Notes: generated from the letters alone by a model not told the origin. 64,000 nucleotides of DNA from Amycolatopsis thermoflava N1165 (GCF_000473265.1 NZ_KI421511.1:669730-733729); one strand, 5' to 3'. Shown: positions 34,649 to 43,019, numbered from the stretch's first letter. Numbers and translations: made by a program.

Positions 34649-35641
34649 TCATCGCTGCAGGGCGAAGGCGAGTAGCTCGTCGACTTCGTCGGAGGCGGCG
34701 ATGATGTCCTCGACGATCGCCATCACCTCGGCAGTGCCGTGCGCAACGTGGACGCCGGGCCGGCCGATGAGGTCGGCGGGCCAGCGGTTCGCCTGCACGA
34801 CGAGGTCGGTCAGGATCACCGGCCGGCCGTGCGCAACGGCTTGCCGGGCCTGGATTCGCGCACCGCTGTGCTCTCCGGCCTCCACCACGATGGTTGCGCG
34901 CCCGTACCCGGACATCACGGCGTTGCGCATCGGGAAGCTGTGCTTGCTAGGTGGGGCATCCGGCCAGAACTGCGACAGTACGAGCCCGGTGTCGGCGATG
35001 CGGGATTGCAGGTCCCGGTTCTCCGGAGGATAGGACTTGAGGATGCCAGTACCGATGACCGCGACTGTCCGTCCGCGGGCCTCGAGCGCCTGGGTGTGCG
35101 CCGCGGTGTCGATGCCTTTCGCCAGGCCGGAGATCACCGTGATGTTGCGGTCGACCAGTCCTTGAGCGATCGCACGAGCGATGTCCAGGCCACGGCCGGA
35201 GGCCTGGCGTGAGCCGACGACCGACATGCCGATCTCGCCGGGTACGAGGCTGCCTCGGTGGAAGAGCACCGGTGGGATCTCGTGGATCTCCCGTAGCTGG
35301 GCGGGGTACTCCTGGTCGAGGAAGGTCAGGAACCCCAGCCGCGACTCTTGCCACGCGGCGATGTCCTGCTCGGCCTCCGCAAGCGAGTTCGTGGTCGCTT
35401 CGGAGGGGGAGAACAGGGTGGCCGGGTTGTGCTCGTGCCACAGCGCCAGGGCGCTCCCGCGGGCGGCAACCTCCTCGGTGATGTCGCGCCAGGTCATCTT
35501 GGCCGGGCGGGTGCGCAGCAGCGCGACCAGCGCCGCGCGTTCCGCCTCGTCCCATTGTCCCTGCACGGCAGACAGCTTAGAGCCCGGATCGGCGTCGTGC
35601 TGTCCGCGCCACGCGTAGGCCATCCTCGCTGGATCGAACAT
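34649..35641 (-). CDS. DprA/Smf-like Rossmann protein (first of two in the window)
   Basis: A 330-residue protein with the DprA/SMF (SLOG-superfamily) core at about residues 120-290: GMSVVGSRQASGRGLDIARAIA, ITVISGLAKGIDTAAHTQALEARG, VAVIGTGILKSYPPENRDL, SFPMRNAVMSGYGRATIVVEAG. DprA proteins load RecA on single-stranded DNA, and other SLOG proteins bind nucleotides in conflict systems. Pairing with a phosphoribosyltransferase (overlapping ATGA) is unlike chromosomal dprA and hints at nucleotide sensing. The start is uncertain. ATG 35641 has CATAAT (35654-35649) just upstream, suggesting a leaderless mRNA; ATG 35623 is an alternative. Confidence 0.78.
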   Translation of the reverse strand: MFDPARMAYAWRGQHDADPGSKLSAVQGQWDEAERAALVALLRTRPAKMTWRDITEEVAARGSALALWHEHNPATLFSPSEATTNSLAEAEQDIAAWQESRLGFLTFLDQEYPAQLREIHEIPPVLFHRGSLVPGEIGMSVVGSRQASGRGLDIARAIAQGLVDRNITVISGLAKGIDTAAHTQALEARGRTVAVIGTGILKSYPPENRDLQSRIADTGLVLSQFWPDAPPSKHSFPMRNAVMSGYGRATIVVEAGEHSGARIQARQAVAHGRPVILTDLVVQANRWPADLIGRPGVHVAHGTAEVMAIVEDIIAASDEVDELLAFALQR

Positions 35642-35879
35642 ACGATCGATTATGCCGCCCTGTGGTCTGGCTGGCCAGAGCGGGGTGCGCGCGAGACTGC
35701 GAGCAGTAACCGAGTGGGCACAGCTCGCATGGGTCATATGAGGTCCGAGCTGAGTAGGCGTGCGCGGTGGGATCGCCGAACCGTGCGTAACAGGCCGCCT
35801 CTGACGCGGGCGGCTGCTGGTCGCTCCCCCCACGGCGTCGGCGCCCGCTGAATCGGTGAGAGGAGCACTGAAAACCATC

Positions 35880-36212
35880 ATGTCCCACTGGCTGTTCGAG
35901 CCCGGAAACGCCGGTCATTACGCCACGTTCAGCGCTCTCGACGACGAGCTGCTGGAACCGACCCCGCTGTACGACGCGGTCGTCGACGCCGTCACCACAG
36001 CGGCGATGGTCGAAGACGAGGTCCATCAGCCTCCCGTCACACGCGAACCTCCGTCGTTTCCCGATGCCGGCGCTGTCGAATGCCTGATCTGCCGCCGCGT
36101 CGGTCCGGTCGAAGCCGCGGTTCGTCACGGTGATGGGTGGGTCGGGCCGTGCTGTAGCGCCGACTACTTCCCCAACGGCAATCAAGAACCGAGTGAAGGG
36201 AGTCCACAGTGA
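35880..36212 (+). CDS. Small cysteine-containing protein of unknown function
   Basis: A 110-residue protein I do not recognise. The N-terminal half is acidic, and the C-terminal half has CLICRRVG and GWVGPCCSADYF, a CxxC plus CC arrangement that could bind zinc. Its stop overlaps the start of the ParB-like gene (GTGA), so it is the leader gene of the element's plus-strand operon. ATG 35880 is assumed. The GAGGAG upstream is 14 bases away, and a GTG at 35856 is the alternative. Confidence 0.6.
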   Translation: MSHWLFEPGNAGHYATFSALDDELLEPTPLYDAVVDAVTTAAMVEDEVHQPPVTREPPSFPDAGAVECLICRRVGPVEAAVRHGDGWVGPCCSADYFPNGNQEPSEGSPQ

Positions 36213-37633
36213 ACACCGTGAAGACCTGGGAAACCCCGGGTCTCTATTACGTCGATCCGTTCGAGCTCGTTCTCGACGACAACTCGCGCGAGATCGACGA
36301 CATCCGGGCGAAGAACCCGGGCCTGTGCGACAGCGTCGCCAAGTACGGGGTGAAAACCGCGGTCACCGCGAACCCGGACGAGAACGGCAATCTGCGCCTG
36401 CGCTACGGGTTCAGTCGTGTGTTGGCCAACCGCCTGTGCGTCGACCAGCACCCCACCATCCCGGTGATCGTGGTGGAGGCGGGGGAGGAGGACGAGGCGC
36501 AGCGGCTGATCGACCAGTGGGACGAGAACACCCAGCGCGTCGGCTACACCCAGGCCGAAGAGGTGCAGATCTTCGAGCGGATGGCCCTGTTCGACCTCGC
36601 ACCCGAGGAGATCGCCGAGAAGTTGAGCACCTCCGCCGACCGCGTCACCGCCGGTCTCGCCGTCGCGCGCAGCGCCGCCACCCGCGAGGCCCTGCGCGAG
36701 GACGACCAGCTGACGCTGGAGCAGTACGCCGCGCTCACCGAGTTCGAGTCCGATCCCGAAGCGCACGCCGACCTGCTCGACACGTTGCGGTCGTGGCCCG
36801 GCAACTTCGCTTTCGCCGCTGCCCGGTGGCGCAGGAAGGCCGCTCGCCGCGCGGCCTGCGCGGAAGCCGCGGACGAGCTGCGGGCCAGGGGAGAGGTGGT
36901 GATCGTCGACGACGAGCTTCCCGACGCCTCCGCGCGGCTGCACGACCTGCACGCCGACGAGAACGGCGAGAACCTCACGGTCGACAACCACGCCGGCTGC
37001 CCGGGCCACGCCCTGTTCCTCGACACCGACGCCTACCACTCCGAGACGGTCAAACCGGTCCCGATCTGCACCGACTGGGCCCAGCACGGCCACACGCCGG
37101 CCACCAACAGCGGCGGGCCCGCCGCGCGCCCCGCTGAAGACCTCACCGCCGAGCGGCGCCGCGTCATCCGCAACAACAAGGCCTGGGTCGCCGCGCAGGA
37201 CGTGCGCCGCGACAAACTCAAGGCATTGCTGGCGAAGAAGACCCCGCCCAAGCAGGCCGAGCAGTTCATCGCCACCACCCTCATGATCGGCGAACACGAA
37301 CTGCAGAAAGCCCTGCCCCGCCAGCACCCGCTGGTCTGTGAACTCCTCGGCTACAGCGAACCTGCGCCCCGCACGATCCACCCCGTGCTCGCCGAGCTGC
37401 GCAAGGCCACCGCCGCGCGCGCCAAGATGATCACCCTCGGCCTCCTGATCGCCGCGTTCGAACACTCTCTCCGCAAGGACTCCTGGCGTGCTCCCACCGA
37501 GGAGCAGAAACGCTACGTCCGGACCCTGGCCGAGTGGGGTTTCGACCTGCACTGGGTCGAGCGCATGGTCAACGACCCCAGCGCCGAGGACGACGCCGAC
37601 GCCCAGCCCACCGGCGAGATCGCCGCCGCCTGA
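36209..37633 (+). CDS. ParB-like nuclease-domain protein
   Basis: A 474-residue protein with an N-terminal ParB/sulfiredoxin-fold domain (residues 10-95: YYVDPFELVLDDNSREID, then LRLRYGFSRVLANRL in place of the G-x-RR nucleotide motif) and a helix-turn-helix segment (DLAPEEIAEKLSTSADRVTAGLAVAR). The remaining 300 residues are helical and family-specific, with HxC and C-rich bits (DNHAGCPGH, PVPICTDWAQHGH). In actinomycete integrative elements such proteins accompany replication or partition functions. GTG 36209 overlaps the previous stop. A perfect hairpin follows the gene. Confidence 0.8.
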   Translation: MNTVKTWETPGLYYVDPFELVLDDNSREIDDIRAKNPGLCDSVAKYGVKTAVTANPDENGNLRLRYGFSRVLANRLCVDQHPTIPVIVVEAGEEDEAQRLIDQWDENTQRVGYTQAEEVQIFERMALFDLAPEEIAEKLSTSADRVTAGLAVARSAATREALREDDQLTLEQYAALTEFESDPEAHADLLDTLRSWPGNFAFAAARWRRKAARRAACAEAADELRARGEVVIVDDELPDASARLHDLHADENGENLTVDNHAGCPGHALFLDTDAYHSETVKPVPICTDWAQHGHTPATNSGGPAARPAEDLTAERRRVIRNNKAWVAAQDVRRDKLKALLAKKTPPKQAEQFIATTLMIGEHELQKALPRQHPLVCELLGYSEPAPRTIHPVLAELRKATAARAKMITLGLLIAAFEHSLRKDSWRAPTEEQKRYVRTLAEWGFDLHWVERMVNDPSAEDDADAQPTGEIAAA

Positions 37634-37643
37634 CCACCCACTC

Positions 37644-37680
37644 CCGAAGGGCCCAGCCGCGACGCGGCTGGGCCCTTCGG
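37644..37680 (+). terminator. Perfect 18-bp hairpin after the ParB-like gene
   Basis: CCGAAGGGCCCAGCCGCG and its exact complement are separated by a single A, giving a very stable stem-loop (effective loop GCGACGC). There is no U-run, as is common in actinomycetes. It lies between the ParB-like gene and the next operon gene and probably terminates or attenuates read-through. Confidence 0.65.
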
Positions 37681-37712
37681 CATCTCCACGCCCCTCGCGA
37701 AAGGACACACGC

Positions 37713-38303
37713 ATGACCAGCGCCGCCCACGAGCACAGCCCCGACGACCACACCGCGACCGGCAGCCCGCCCCACGGCGAAACCATGCAGGCGCTCCTCC
37801 TCGGCGCCGAGGCCGCCCAGCTGCTCGACATCAGCCGCCACCACCCCGGCCACGACATCGCCCGGCTCGTCGGCGACCCGCTCGTCGACCGGATGAGCCA
37901 CCTCACCGGCCTGGACATCTGGGTCGGCGACAACAGCCTCGCCACCCACCCCGTCAACCACGGCGCCAGCCGGTTCCTCGCCGCCCTCCTGCAGGCCGTG
38001 CTCGTCGGCGACTACACCGCCAGCGAACACGACCGCGCCCACGTCGCCCGTCTCGTCCGCAATCCGGACTGGGCCCCGGTGATCGCCGGGCCCGCCCTGA
38101 TCACCGGCGCCGACGAACACGGCGACACCACCCCGCTCCCCGAAGCCTTCACCACCTGGCTGCACCGCATGTTCCAGCGCGCCACCACCGCGCAGCAGGC
38201 CGCCGTCAACGAGGTGCTCCAGCAACTGCCGCACATGCTGCGGCAGCTCGGCCTGCCCGCCGACCGCGAACTCGGCGACATCACCATCTTCCGCCTGCCC
38301 TGA
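37713..38303 (+). CDS. Hypothetical element protein
   Basis: A 196-residue, mainly helical and acidic protein with no motif I recognise. The segment MQALLLGAEAAQLLDISRHHPG...DRMSHLTGLDIWVGDN and a C-terminal helix pair (RATTAQQAAVNEVLQQLPHMLRQLGL) are the most structured parts. There is no signal or membrane segment. ATG 37713 follows AAAGGA by eight bases; the longer frame upstream overlaps the ParB gene and the hairpin. Its place between partition-like and primase-polymerase genes suggests an accessory replication or maintenance role, without direct support. Confidence 0.65.
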   Translation: MTSAAHEHSPDDHTATGSPPHGETMQALLLGAEAAQLLDISRHHPGHDIARLVGDPLVDRMSHLTGLDIWVGDNSLATHPVNHGASRFLAALLQAVLVGDYTASEHDRAHVARLVRNPDWAPVIAGPALITGADEHGDTTPLPEAFTTWLHRMFQRATTAQQAAVNEVLQQLPHMLRQLGLPADRELGDITIFRLP

Positions 38304-38358
38304 CCCGCCACTCGTCAGCCGCGGGCCGGGCCGGCCACCACCGCAGAAAGGAGTACCG

Positions 38359-39231
38359 GTGCCCGCGCCACCCCGCCCGCGGCTGATGACCGCGGCACTG
38401 GCCGCCGCAGCCCGCGGCTGGCCCGTGTTCCCCCTCGCGCCCCGCGGCAAGAAGCCCGCCTTCGGCAAGGTCGACTGGAACACCCTCGCCACCACCGACC
38501 ACGACACCATCACCCGCGTCTGGACCAAGGCCCCTTACAACATCGGCATCGCCACCGGAGCCGCCGGCCTGCTCGTCATCGACCTCGACGACGGCCACGG
38601 CCGGCCCGCGCCACCACCCTGGACAACGGCACGGCACGGCCGCGACGTGCTCGCCGCGCTCGCCCGCGCCGCAGGCCAGCCCTACCCCGGCGACACCTAC
38701 ACCGTCACCACCCCCACCGGCGGCGAGCACCTGTACTTCCAGGTCCCGGCCGGCGTGCGGGTGCGCACCACCACCGGCGCGCTCGGCTGGCGCATCGACA
38801 CCCGCGGCCACCGCGGCTACATCGTCGCCACCGGGTCGATCCGTCGCGACGGCCGTTACCGGGTGACGCGCCGCGCCCCCGTGCGGTCACTGCCCGCCTG
38901 GCTGATCCACGCCCTGACCCCGCCTGCACCCGCCGAGCCGCGCGGCGGCGGGGGAGGGCATCACCACGCGGCCTACCGGCAAGCCGCACTCGCGGGCGAA
39001 GCACGCAAGGTCGCCGACGCCCTCGACGGCCAGCGGCGCATCACGCTCCTGCGCGCCGCCTCCGCGCTCGCCAGCATCCCCGACCTGGACACGCCCACCA
39101 TTACCGCGGCATTGACGGCGGCGGCACACACCTGCCGGACCCGCACGAGCGGACGGTTCAGCGACCGCGAGATCGCCCGCACGATCCGCGACGGCATCGC
39201 CTTCGGCCGCACCCATCCACGCACCCAGTGA
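38359..39231 (+). CDS. Bifunctional DNA primase/polymerase (prim-pol domain)
   Basis: A 290-residue protein whose first 195 residues are an archaeo-eukaryotic-type prim-pol domain: AAARGWPVFPLAPRGKKPAF, NIGIATGAAGLLVIDLDDGHG with the catalytic Asp pair, TVTTPTGGEHLYFQV with the His, and IDTRGHRGYIVATGS. The C-terminal 90 residues (YRQAALAGEARKVADALDGQR...SDREIARTIRDGIAFG) are a helical tail seen in plasmid and integrative-element members. It would prime and extend DNA for element replication. GTG 38359 has AAAGGAG six to nine bases before it. No helicase domain is fused. Confidence 0.86.
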   Translation: MPAPPRPRLMTAALAAAARGWPVFPLAPRGKKPAFGKVDWNTLATTDHDTITRVWTKAPYNIGIATGAAGLLVIDLDDGHGRPAPPPWTTARHGRDVLAALARAAGQPYPGDTYTVTTPTGGEHLYFQVPAGVRVRTTTGALGWRIDTRGHRGYIVATGSIRRDGRYRVTRRAPVRSLPAWLIHALTPPAPAEPRGGGGGHHHAAYRQAALAGEARKVADALDGQRRITLLRAASALASIPDLDTPTITAALTAAAHTCRTRTSGRFSDREIARTIRDGIAFGRTHPRTQ

Positions 39232-39248
39232 TCCATAGGAGAACCACC

Positions 39249-40271
39249 ATGATCTCACCGTCCGGAATGGACACCCTCCTCGCCTCGTTGCCCGCTGTGC
39301 TCGGGTTCTACCCCGACGCCTCGGTGTTCTTCACCCCGCTCGTCCGGCCCGGAGCCGACAGCGACCAGAGCATCATCCCCTTCACCGCACGAGCGGACCT
39401 GGCAGACGTGCTGACCGACCCCGGCCACTTCGTGCACGGCGCGACCACCGCCGCCCGGGACATCACGGCCGACGAAGTCGTCCTCGTCATCACCGGCAGC
39501 ACCGGCGAGGACAAGAAGCCGCCCGCGAAGGAGGTGATCGCTCCCCTACGGGAAGGGCTGCGCCGCCACGGCTACCGGCAGGTCGAAGCCGTGCACCTGG
39601 CCGGTTTCGTGGCCGGGGCACGCTGGTTCAGCTACGACGACCCCAACCACCACGGCACCCTGCCCGACCCCCGCAACTCAGCGGCAACAGCCCAGACAGT
39701 CCTCAACGGCGACGTCATCTACGAAAGCCGGGCCGAACTGGCCGCGCTCTTCACACCCGCACCCCAGCAAGACCGGAACCGGCTCGCACCGCTCGTCGCC
39801 ACCGTCGCCGCCGCCGTGACCGACGAGGAAAACCGGCACGACCTGCCGGCACTCCAGGCGCGGCTGGCCCGGCTCGACCAAGCCGTGATCGACGCCGCAC
39901 ACGGCAGCCTGCCCGACACCGACGAGAAACTCGCCGACCTCATCGGCGCGTTCGCCTGCGTCCTGATGCGCGACGCGCTGCTCATCACCCCAGGCAACCA
40001 TGCCCGCGCCGCCGAAGAGCTGTGGCTCACCCTGTGGAAGCTCGCCCCGGAACCCATGTCGGACCGGCTCGCCGCGGTCCTGATGACCCACGCCTGCCAC
40101 CGCGGCCACGGCGCCCTCGCCCTGGTCGCCGCCGACGCGGCCGGCCGCAGCGAACGGCTGGTCACGCTCCTGCTGTGCGCGGTCCAGCAAGGCGTCGCCT
40201 TCACCCGCATCAAGGACATGCTCCACCGCGCCGTCTCCGCGACCCGCGCCACCTTCGGCCACACCCACTGA
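39249..40271 (+). CDS. DUF4192 domain-containing protein
   Basis: A 340-residue DUF4192 protein. The N-terminal MISPSGMDTLLASLPAVLGFYPDASVFF is the standard opening of the family, followed by VVLVITGS, REGLRRHGYRQVEAVHLAGFVAGARWFSYDDPN and the LWLTLWKLAPEPMSDRLAAVLMTHACHRGHGALA helical repeat-like C-terminus. DUF4192 proteins are common in actinobacterial integrative elements and their biochemical role is unknown. ATG 39249 has AGGAG eight bases upstream. It is co-directional with the prim-pol and second DprA-like genes, with short gaps, so one operon is likely. Confidence 0.85.
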   Translation: MISPSGMDTLLASLPAVLGFYPDASVFFTPLVRPGADSDQSIIPFTARADLADVLTDPGHFVHGATTAARDITADEVVLVITGSTGEDKKPPAKEVIAPLREGLRRHGYRQVEAVHLAGFVAGARWFSYDDPNHHGTLPDPRNSAATAQTVLNGDVIYESRAELAALFTPAPQQDRNRLAPLVATVAAAVTDEENRHDLPALQARLARLDQAVIDAAHGSLPDTDEKLADLIGAFACVLMRDALLITPGNHARAAEELWLTLWKLAPEPMSDRLAAVLMTHACHRGHGALALVAADAAGRSERLVTLLLCAVQQGVAFTRIKDMLHRAVSATRATFGHTH

Positions 40272-40311
40272 CCAAGCCCGGCACCACACACCTCTCCCCG
40301 GAAGGAGCAGC

Positions 40312-41235
40312 ATGACCAGCGTGGACGACGCGCGCACCGCACGCGCATACCTGTCCCGCGTCGCCGGACCCGGCGCACCCGCGCTCAGCGCCTTCGTCGC
40401 CCAGCACGGGCCCGTCACGGCCGCCGGAGCCATACGCAGCCGGGACTGCCCGCTGGAGGTCCTGCAGGAAACGACCACCCAGCCGCAGCTCGACGACGTC
40501 GACCTGGACGCGGCCGCCGAAGCCGGGATACGGCTGATCACCCCCGAAGACGACGAATGGCCGGCAGCGGCGCTGCACCATGTGACCACCGCCTTCCCCG
40601 CCGAGAGCGACTTCACCCCACCGATCGCGCTGTGGGCACGCGGCAGCGGCGACCTCAATCACCTCACCGCCGCGGCGATCACGATCACCGGCAGCCGAGC
40701 CGCCACCGCCTACGGCGAACACGTCGCCGGCGAACTCGCCCAGGACCTCGGATACCACGGCCACACCGTGATCTCCGGCGGCGCCTACGGCGTCGATGCC
40801 GCCGCCCACCGCGGCGCGCTCTCCGCGGGCACCCCCACCGTCGCGGTCCTGGCCTGCGGGGTCGACGTCGGCTACCCAGCAGGCAACGTCACCCTGCTGG
40901 GCCGCGTCGCCCACCGCGGCGGACTCGTGATCAGCGAATACCCGCCAGGCACACCGCCGGCGCGGCACCGCTTCCTGACCCGAAACCGGCTTCTGGCCGC
41001 CTTCGCCGCCGGCGTCGTCGTGGTCGAGGCAGGACCGCGCAGCGGCGTCCGCACCACGGCGCTGCTCGCCGGGGGACTGGGCAAGGCCGTCATGGCCGTG
41101 CCCGGACCGGTCACCTCGGCGACGTCGATCGTCTGCCACGACCTCATCCGGCACGGCGGCGCCACCCTCGTCACCGGCAGCGGCGACGTCCTCGACGTGC
41201 TGCGGCAGGCCCGGACACGGGAGCACCAGCCGTGA
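40312..41235 (+). CDS. dprA: DprA/Smf-like DNA-processing protein (second copy)
   Basis: A 307-residue protein closer to canonical DprA than the copy at 34649. The Rossmann core has AITITGSRAATAYGEHVAGELA, HTVISGGAYGVDAAAHRGALSAG, PTVAVLACGVDVGYPAGN, HRFLTRNRLLAAFAAGVVVVEAGPRSG and KAVMAVPGPVTSATS. The N-terminal 100 residues resemble the SAM-like domain. DprA protects incoming single-stranded DNA and loads RecA. On a conjugative element it could help establish the transferred strand in the new host. A ggaaggagcagc ribosome site precedes ATG 40312. Its stop overlaps the following small gene. Confidence 0.86.
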   Translation: MTSVDDARTARAYLSRVAGPGAPALSAFVAQHGPVTAAGAIRSRDCPLEVLQETTTQPQLDDVDLDAAAEAGIRLITPEDDEWPAAALHHVTTAFPAESDFTPPIALWARGSGDLNHLTAAAITITGSRAATAYGEHVAGELAQDLGYHGHTVISGGAYGVDAAAHRGALSAGTPTVAVLACGVDVGYPAGNVTLLGRVAHRGGLVISEYPPGTPPARHRFLTRNRLLAAFAAGVVVVEAGPRSGVRTTALLAGGLGKAVMAVPGPVTSATSIVCHDLIRHGGATLVTGSGDVLDVLRQARTREHQP

Positions 41236-41510
41236 AGCGCAAGAAGGCCCACGACACCCCGCACGGGCCGGTCGACCCGGACTACGTCCTGGACCGGTTC
41301 CGTTTCCACCTCGGCGTGTACCACCATTCCAGCGCCGACTGCGAGGTCACCGACTGCGACTACTGCACCTGGGACGACCAGCTCTCCTGGTGGCAGCTCG
41401 TGCACTTCGGTGGCCTGCTCGACTGGTGGATGACCGCCGGCCGCAAACCGCCGCGGGACTGGCGGCGCCGCCTCCGACGCAGGCGACGGCACGCCACCCG
41501 CCGCCCGTAG
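41232..41510 (+). CDS. Small hypothetical protein
   Basis: A 92-residue protein starting at GTG 41232, which overlaps the DprA stop (GTGA). It contains a CEVTDCDYCTW stretch with three cysteines and WWQLVHFGGLLDWWMTAGR, and ends in a run of arginines (RRRLRRRRRH) that could contact nucleic acid. No family is recognised. The coupling to dprA suggests a related role. Confidence 0.6.
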   Translation: MKRKKAHDTPHGPVDPDYVLDRFRFHLGVYHHSSADCEVTDCDYCTWDDQLSWWQLVHFGGLLDWWMTAGRKPPRDWRRRLRRRRRHATRRP

Positions 41511-41511
41511 C

Positions 41512-41910
41512 TCAGGCGCCCCGGCCCTCACCGGCCGGTGCGCCCTCCACCCTCGGTGAAACCGGGGAAGCAGGCGTCGCGGGCCGCCCGACGACCGGAC
41601 GAGCCGTCTCCGCGGCCAATTGCCGAAGCCGTTGCAGCTCCTTCACCTCCGCCTGGCACAACTCCGCCACCCGGTCGTAGGACAAGCGAAGCTGCCCGAT
41701 CAGCCGGTCCACCGCGCCGCCCATCGCGACCTCGGCCGCGCGCTCCGCGTCCCGGGCCGCCGCCCGATCCACCAGCGCGACCTGGAAATCGGTCGCGAAC
41801 TCCACCTCCAGCTCGTCCCTGCGGCGGCGCTCGGCATCCAGCTCCACCTTCCGCTGCAACGTCTGCCGCCGGATCGCTTCCCGCTTCCGCGGTGATGAAC
41901 GAGTGCCCAT
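41512..41910 (-). CDS. Hypothetical coiled-coil protein, antisense to the operon
   Basis: A 132-residue, highly charged helical protein. Residues 5-100 are predicted coiled coil (REAIRRQTLQRKVELDAERRRRDELE, RLSYDRVAELCQAEVKELQRLRQL), ending in a low-complexity Pro/Ala tail. ATG 41910 is chosen although the ribosome site is weak; upstream extension would run into the next plus-strand gene's leader. It is the only minus-strand gene in this stretch of the element, and its stop sits one base after the preceding gene's stop. The function is unknown. Confidence 0.55.
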   Translation of the reverse strand: MGTRSSPRKREAIRRQTLQRKVELDAERRRRDELEVEFATDFQVALVDRAAARDAERAAEVAMGGAVDRLIGQLRLSYDRVAELCQAEVKELQRLRQLAAETARPVVGRPATPASPVSPRVEGAPAGEGRGA

Positions 41911-41959
41911 GAGCAGGCACCCCAACAGAGAAACCCCAACCGGGCAAGAAAGGAAACAA

Positions 41960-42370
41960 ATGACCGCACAACCCACCGCCGAACAGCTACGCGCCGAACT
42001 CGCCCAGCTCCAGCAGGAACACGAGGCCTTCCGGCAGCTCGCCCGCGACCGCGCGATCAAGGGCTTCCACGACGGACAGTGGAACGCCGAAGCGCTCAAC
42101 GACACCCTCACCGACCTCGGCCTGCAGCCCTACGAACCGCAACTCGTCTCCCGCTTCGACGTCAACTTCGGGTTCCAGGTCGAAGCCCGCACCGGCGACG
42201 AGCACGACGACCACCAGCTCGTCCGCCGGCTGCGCGACAAGGACGTGGCCGACGCGATGCGAGCCGCCCTGTCCACGGCGATCGCCGAGCACCTCCCCGG
42301 CACCCCGCTCACCGTCACCGAGCAGGAAACCCACCCCTACATCGGCTACGCCACCGTGAGGTGGGTCTGA
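41960..42370 (+). CDS. Hypothetical element protein, paralogue of the gene at 42623
   Basis: A 136-residue protein. Residues 6-40 are a coiled coil (LRAELAQLQQEHEAFRQLARDRAIKGF). Then come DGQWNAEALNDTLTDLGLQPYEPQLVSRFDVNFGFQVEA and a region with an acidic loop. The same order recurs in the protein at 42623 (DGVWCLPGSQEALRDLGLPLIGMRYEGLATIRVRI), so the two are duplicates that have diverged. ATG 41960 follows AAAGGA. No enzymatic motif is seen. Confidence 0.65.
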   Translation: MTAQPTAEQLRAELAQLQQEHEAFRQLARDRAIKGFHDGQWNAEALNDTLTDLGLQPYEPQLVSRFDVNFGFQVEARTGDEHDDHQLVRRLRDKDVADAMRAALSTAIAEHLPGTPLTVTEQETHPYIGYATVRWV

Positions 42371-42371
42371 C

Positions 42372-42590
42372 ATGGTGACCACCGCCGAGAGCCTGCGCGC
42401 CCGCGCCGCCGACTGCCTCCACCGTGCCCGCACCGCGAACCCTGCACGGGCGGAGCAACTCCGCGCCTGTGCGAGGAACTTCAGCCGCCGGGCTCTGGCC
42501 CTGCACCTGTTCGAACACGGCAAGCAGGTCGGCCCCGCCAACGTCACCCAGGCCACCTTCCGCGACTACCTCCGCACCCAGCGCGCCTGA
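42372..42590 (+). CDS. Small hypothetical helical protein
   Basis: A 72-residue basic helical protein (ESLRARAADCLHRARTANPARAEQLRACARNFSRRAL). It starts one base after the preceding stop (TGACATG), so the two are coupled. No known domain is recognised. Confidence 0.55.
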   Translation: MVTTAESLRARAADCLHRARTANPARAEQLRACARNFSRRALALHLFEHGKQVGPANVTQATFRDYLRTQRA

Positions 42591-42622
42591 GCACCCCCAC
42601 CTCAGGCAGACAAGGACCCCGC

Positions 42623-43000
42623 ATGAGCTCACCACAGGCAGCCCCCGCCGACACCGACGCCGACCTCCGCGCCGAGGTCGAGGCCCTGCGCCGAACCCAC
42701 ACGCAGTTTCGGGACGACGTCCGCAAGGCGGTCCTGCGCCAGTACCAGGACGGAGTCTGGTGCCTGCCTGGCAGCCAGGAGGCCCTCCGGGACCTCGGAC
42801 TGCCGTTGATCGGCATGCGCTATGAGGGCCTCGCCACCATCCGCGTGCGCATCACGGAGGTGCGCGACGCCGCGGACCGCGCCGAAGCCGTCGACCGGGT
42901 GATCGCCGCGCTCCACGCCGCGACGGACGACGACCGCGTCGCCTTCGAGACCGAGAACGTGACGGTCTCACTCGAGACCGACGTCGACATCGAATCCTGA
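42623..43000 (+). CDS. Hypothetical element protein, paralogue of the gene at 41960
   Basis: A 125-residue protein with an N-terminal coiled coil (LRAEVEALRRTHTQFRDDVRKAVLRQYQDG), then EALRDLGLPLIGMRYEGLATIRVRITEV and a C-terminal beta region rich in Asp/Glu. It matches the layout and several residues of the protein at 41960. ATG 42623 lies 13 bases beyond a GGCAGACAAGGA stretch. The two paralogues flank a 72-residue protein. Such small acidic proteins are typical of actinomycete integrative elements and their function is unknown. Confidence 0.65.
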   Translation: MSSPQAAPADTDADLRAEVEALRRTHTQFRDDVRKAVLRQYQDGVWCLPGSQEALRDLGLPLIGMRYEGLATIRVRITEVRDAADRAEAVDRVIAALHAATDDDRVAFETENVTVSLETDVDIES

Positions 43001-43019
43001 CCCCCGGAAGGACAACTTC

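Larger units (their letters stand above)
32778..34652 (-). pseudogene. ComF-like phosphoribosyltransferase gene interrupted by an IS481-family element
   Basis: The 5' part (34652 to 34069) encodes about 194 residues with a cysteine-rich N-terminus (CNTLRSAPGVCTVC, GGLCPQC, zinc-ribbon-like). The 3' part (32994 to 32778) encodes the rest. Removing the 1068-base insertion and one copy of the 6-base duplication restores an exact 267-codon frame reading GRHALVVDDTWVSGDKSQSAA, the PRPP-binding loop of type-I phosphoribosyltransferases. The gene was therefore a 266-residue PRTase. Its ATG overlaps the stop of the upstream dprA-like gene by four bases, so the two formed a translationally coupled pair. 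In its present state it is inactive. Confidence 0.88.

Noticed and set aside
36182..37957. Long minus-strand open frame antisense to the ParB-like gene
   Set aside because: It is a codon-bias mirror of a high-GC gene, low in recognisable motifs, and the plus strand has a clear ParB protein with coupled start.
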